NCBI GenBank assembly: GCA_900539035.1
Contig: UQAU01000027.1
Span: 1 to 24,779 of the forward strand
Length of the DNA stretch: 24,779 nt
Direction of reading: 5' to 3'
From: an uncultured Collinsella sp.
GTDB lineage: Bacteria > Actinomycetota > Coriobacteriia > Coriobacteriales > Coriobacteriaceae
Below the pieces are notes generated by a model that did not search any database, was not told the origin of the DNA, and worked only from the letters and a program-made list of their open reading frames with translations. Positions within the stretch are counted from its first letter, which is position 1. Each line of letters starts with the position of its first letter. Positions 24,744-24,779 of this stretch are shown in pieces. A program made the translations under genes and the position numbers.

Positions 24744-24779
24744 CCGTTGCACGGTTATACGATTGAGCCGTACCGGTGG

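Overview
This window is about 24.8 kb of high-GC DNA with short intergenic gaps. It looks like the chromosome of a Coriobacteriia-type actinobacterium, most likely Collinsella or a close relative. That assignment is inference. It rests on the G+C-rich, C/G-ending codon use of most genes, on a GlgC+GlgD pair of the kind known from Firmicutes sitting in a high-GC genome, and on the many long intergenic palindromes. No rRNA, tRNA, prophage, transposase or CRISPR was seen.

Layout. Positions 1-1620 hold metK on the minus strand, with a strong terminator and a large palindrome beyond its end. Positions 1800-9080 are a plus-strand housekeeping run: gltX, priA, def, fmt and rsmB (glutamyl-tRNA synthetase, replication restart helicase, peptide deformylase, Met-tRNA formyltransferase, 16S rRNA m5C methyltransferase). 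def, fmt and rsmB serve translation initiation and ribosome maturation. fmt and rsmB overlap by four bases. Positions 9080-9490 are non-coding and carry two inverted copies of one 67-nt palindromic element. A small FmdB-type zinc-ribbon gene follows on the minus strand.

Positions 9850-22963 are a nearly complete glycogen locus, all on the minus strand. In transcription order it reads glgB (branching), glgP (phosphorylase), glgC and glgD (ADP-glucose pyrophosphorylase catalytic and regulatory-type subunits), glgA (synthase), then a 1098-residue fusion of a GH13 neopullulanase-like amylase with a GH77 4-alpha-glucanotransferase. GlgC/GlgD make ADP-glucose, GlgA extends chains, GlgB branches them, GlgP removes glucose-1-phosphate, and the fusion can supply debranching and chain transfer in one polypeptide. 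A divergent plus-strand pair follows: a HAD phosphatase and a thiamine pyrophosphokinase.

The most unusual feature is that both polymer-building enzymes, GlgA and GlgB, end in Lys/Ala/Thr/Pro-rich, histone-H1-like tails (about 290 and 73 residues). The two tails share an RKRT motif. The same locus shows a repeated TGGTAAAAC / GTTTTACCA motif in front of glgB/HAD and again in front of the amylase fusion, which suggests one shared regulator. The glgB mRNA leader can fold into a nested hairpin with a competing alternative pairing.
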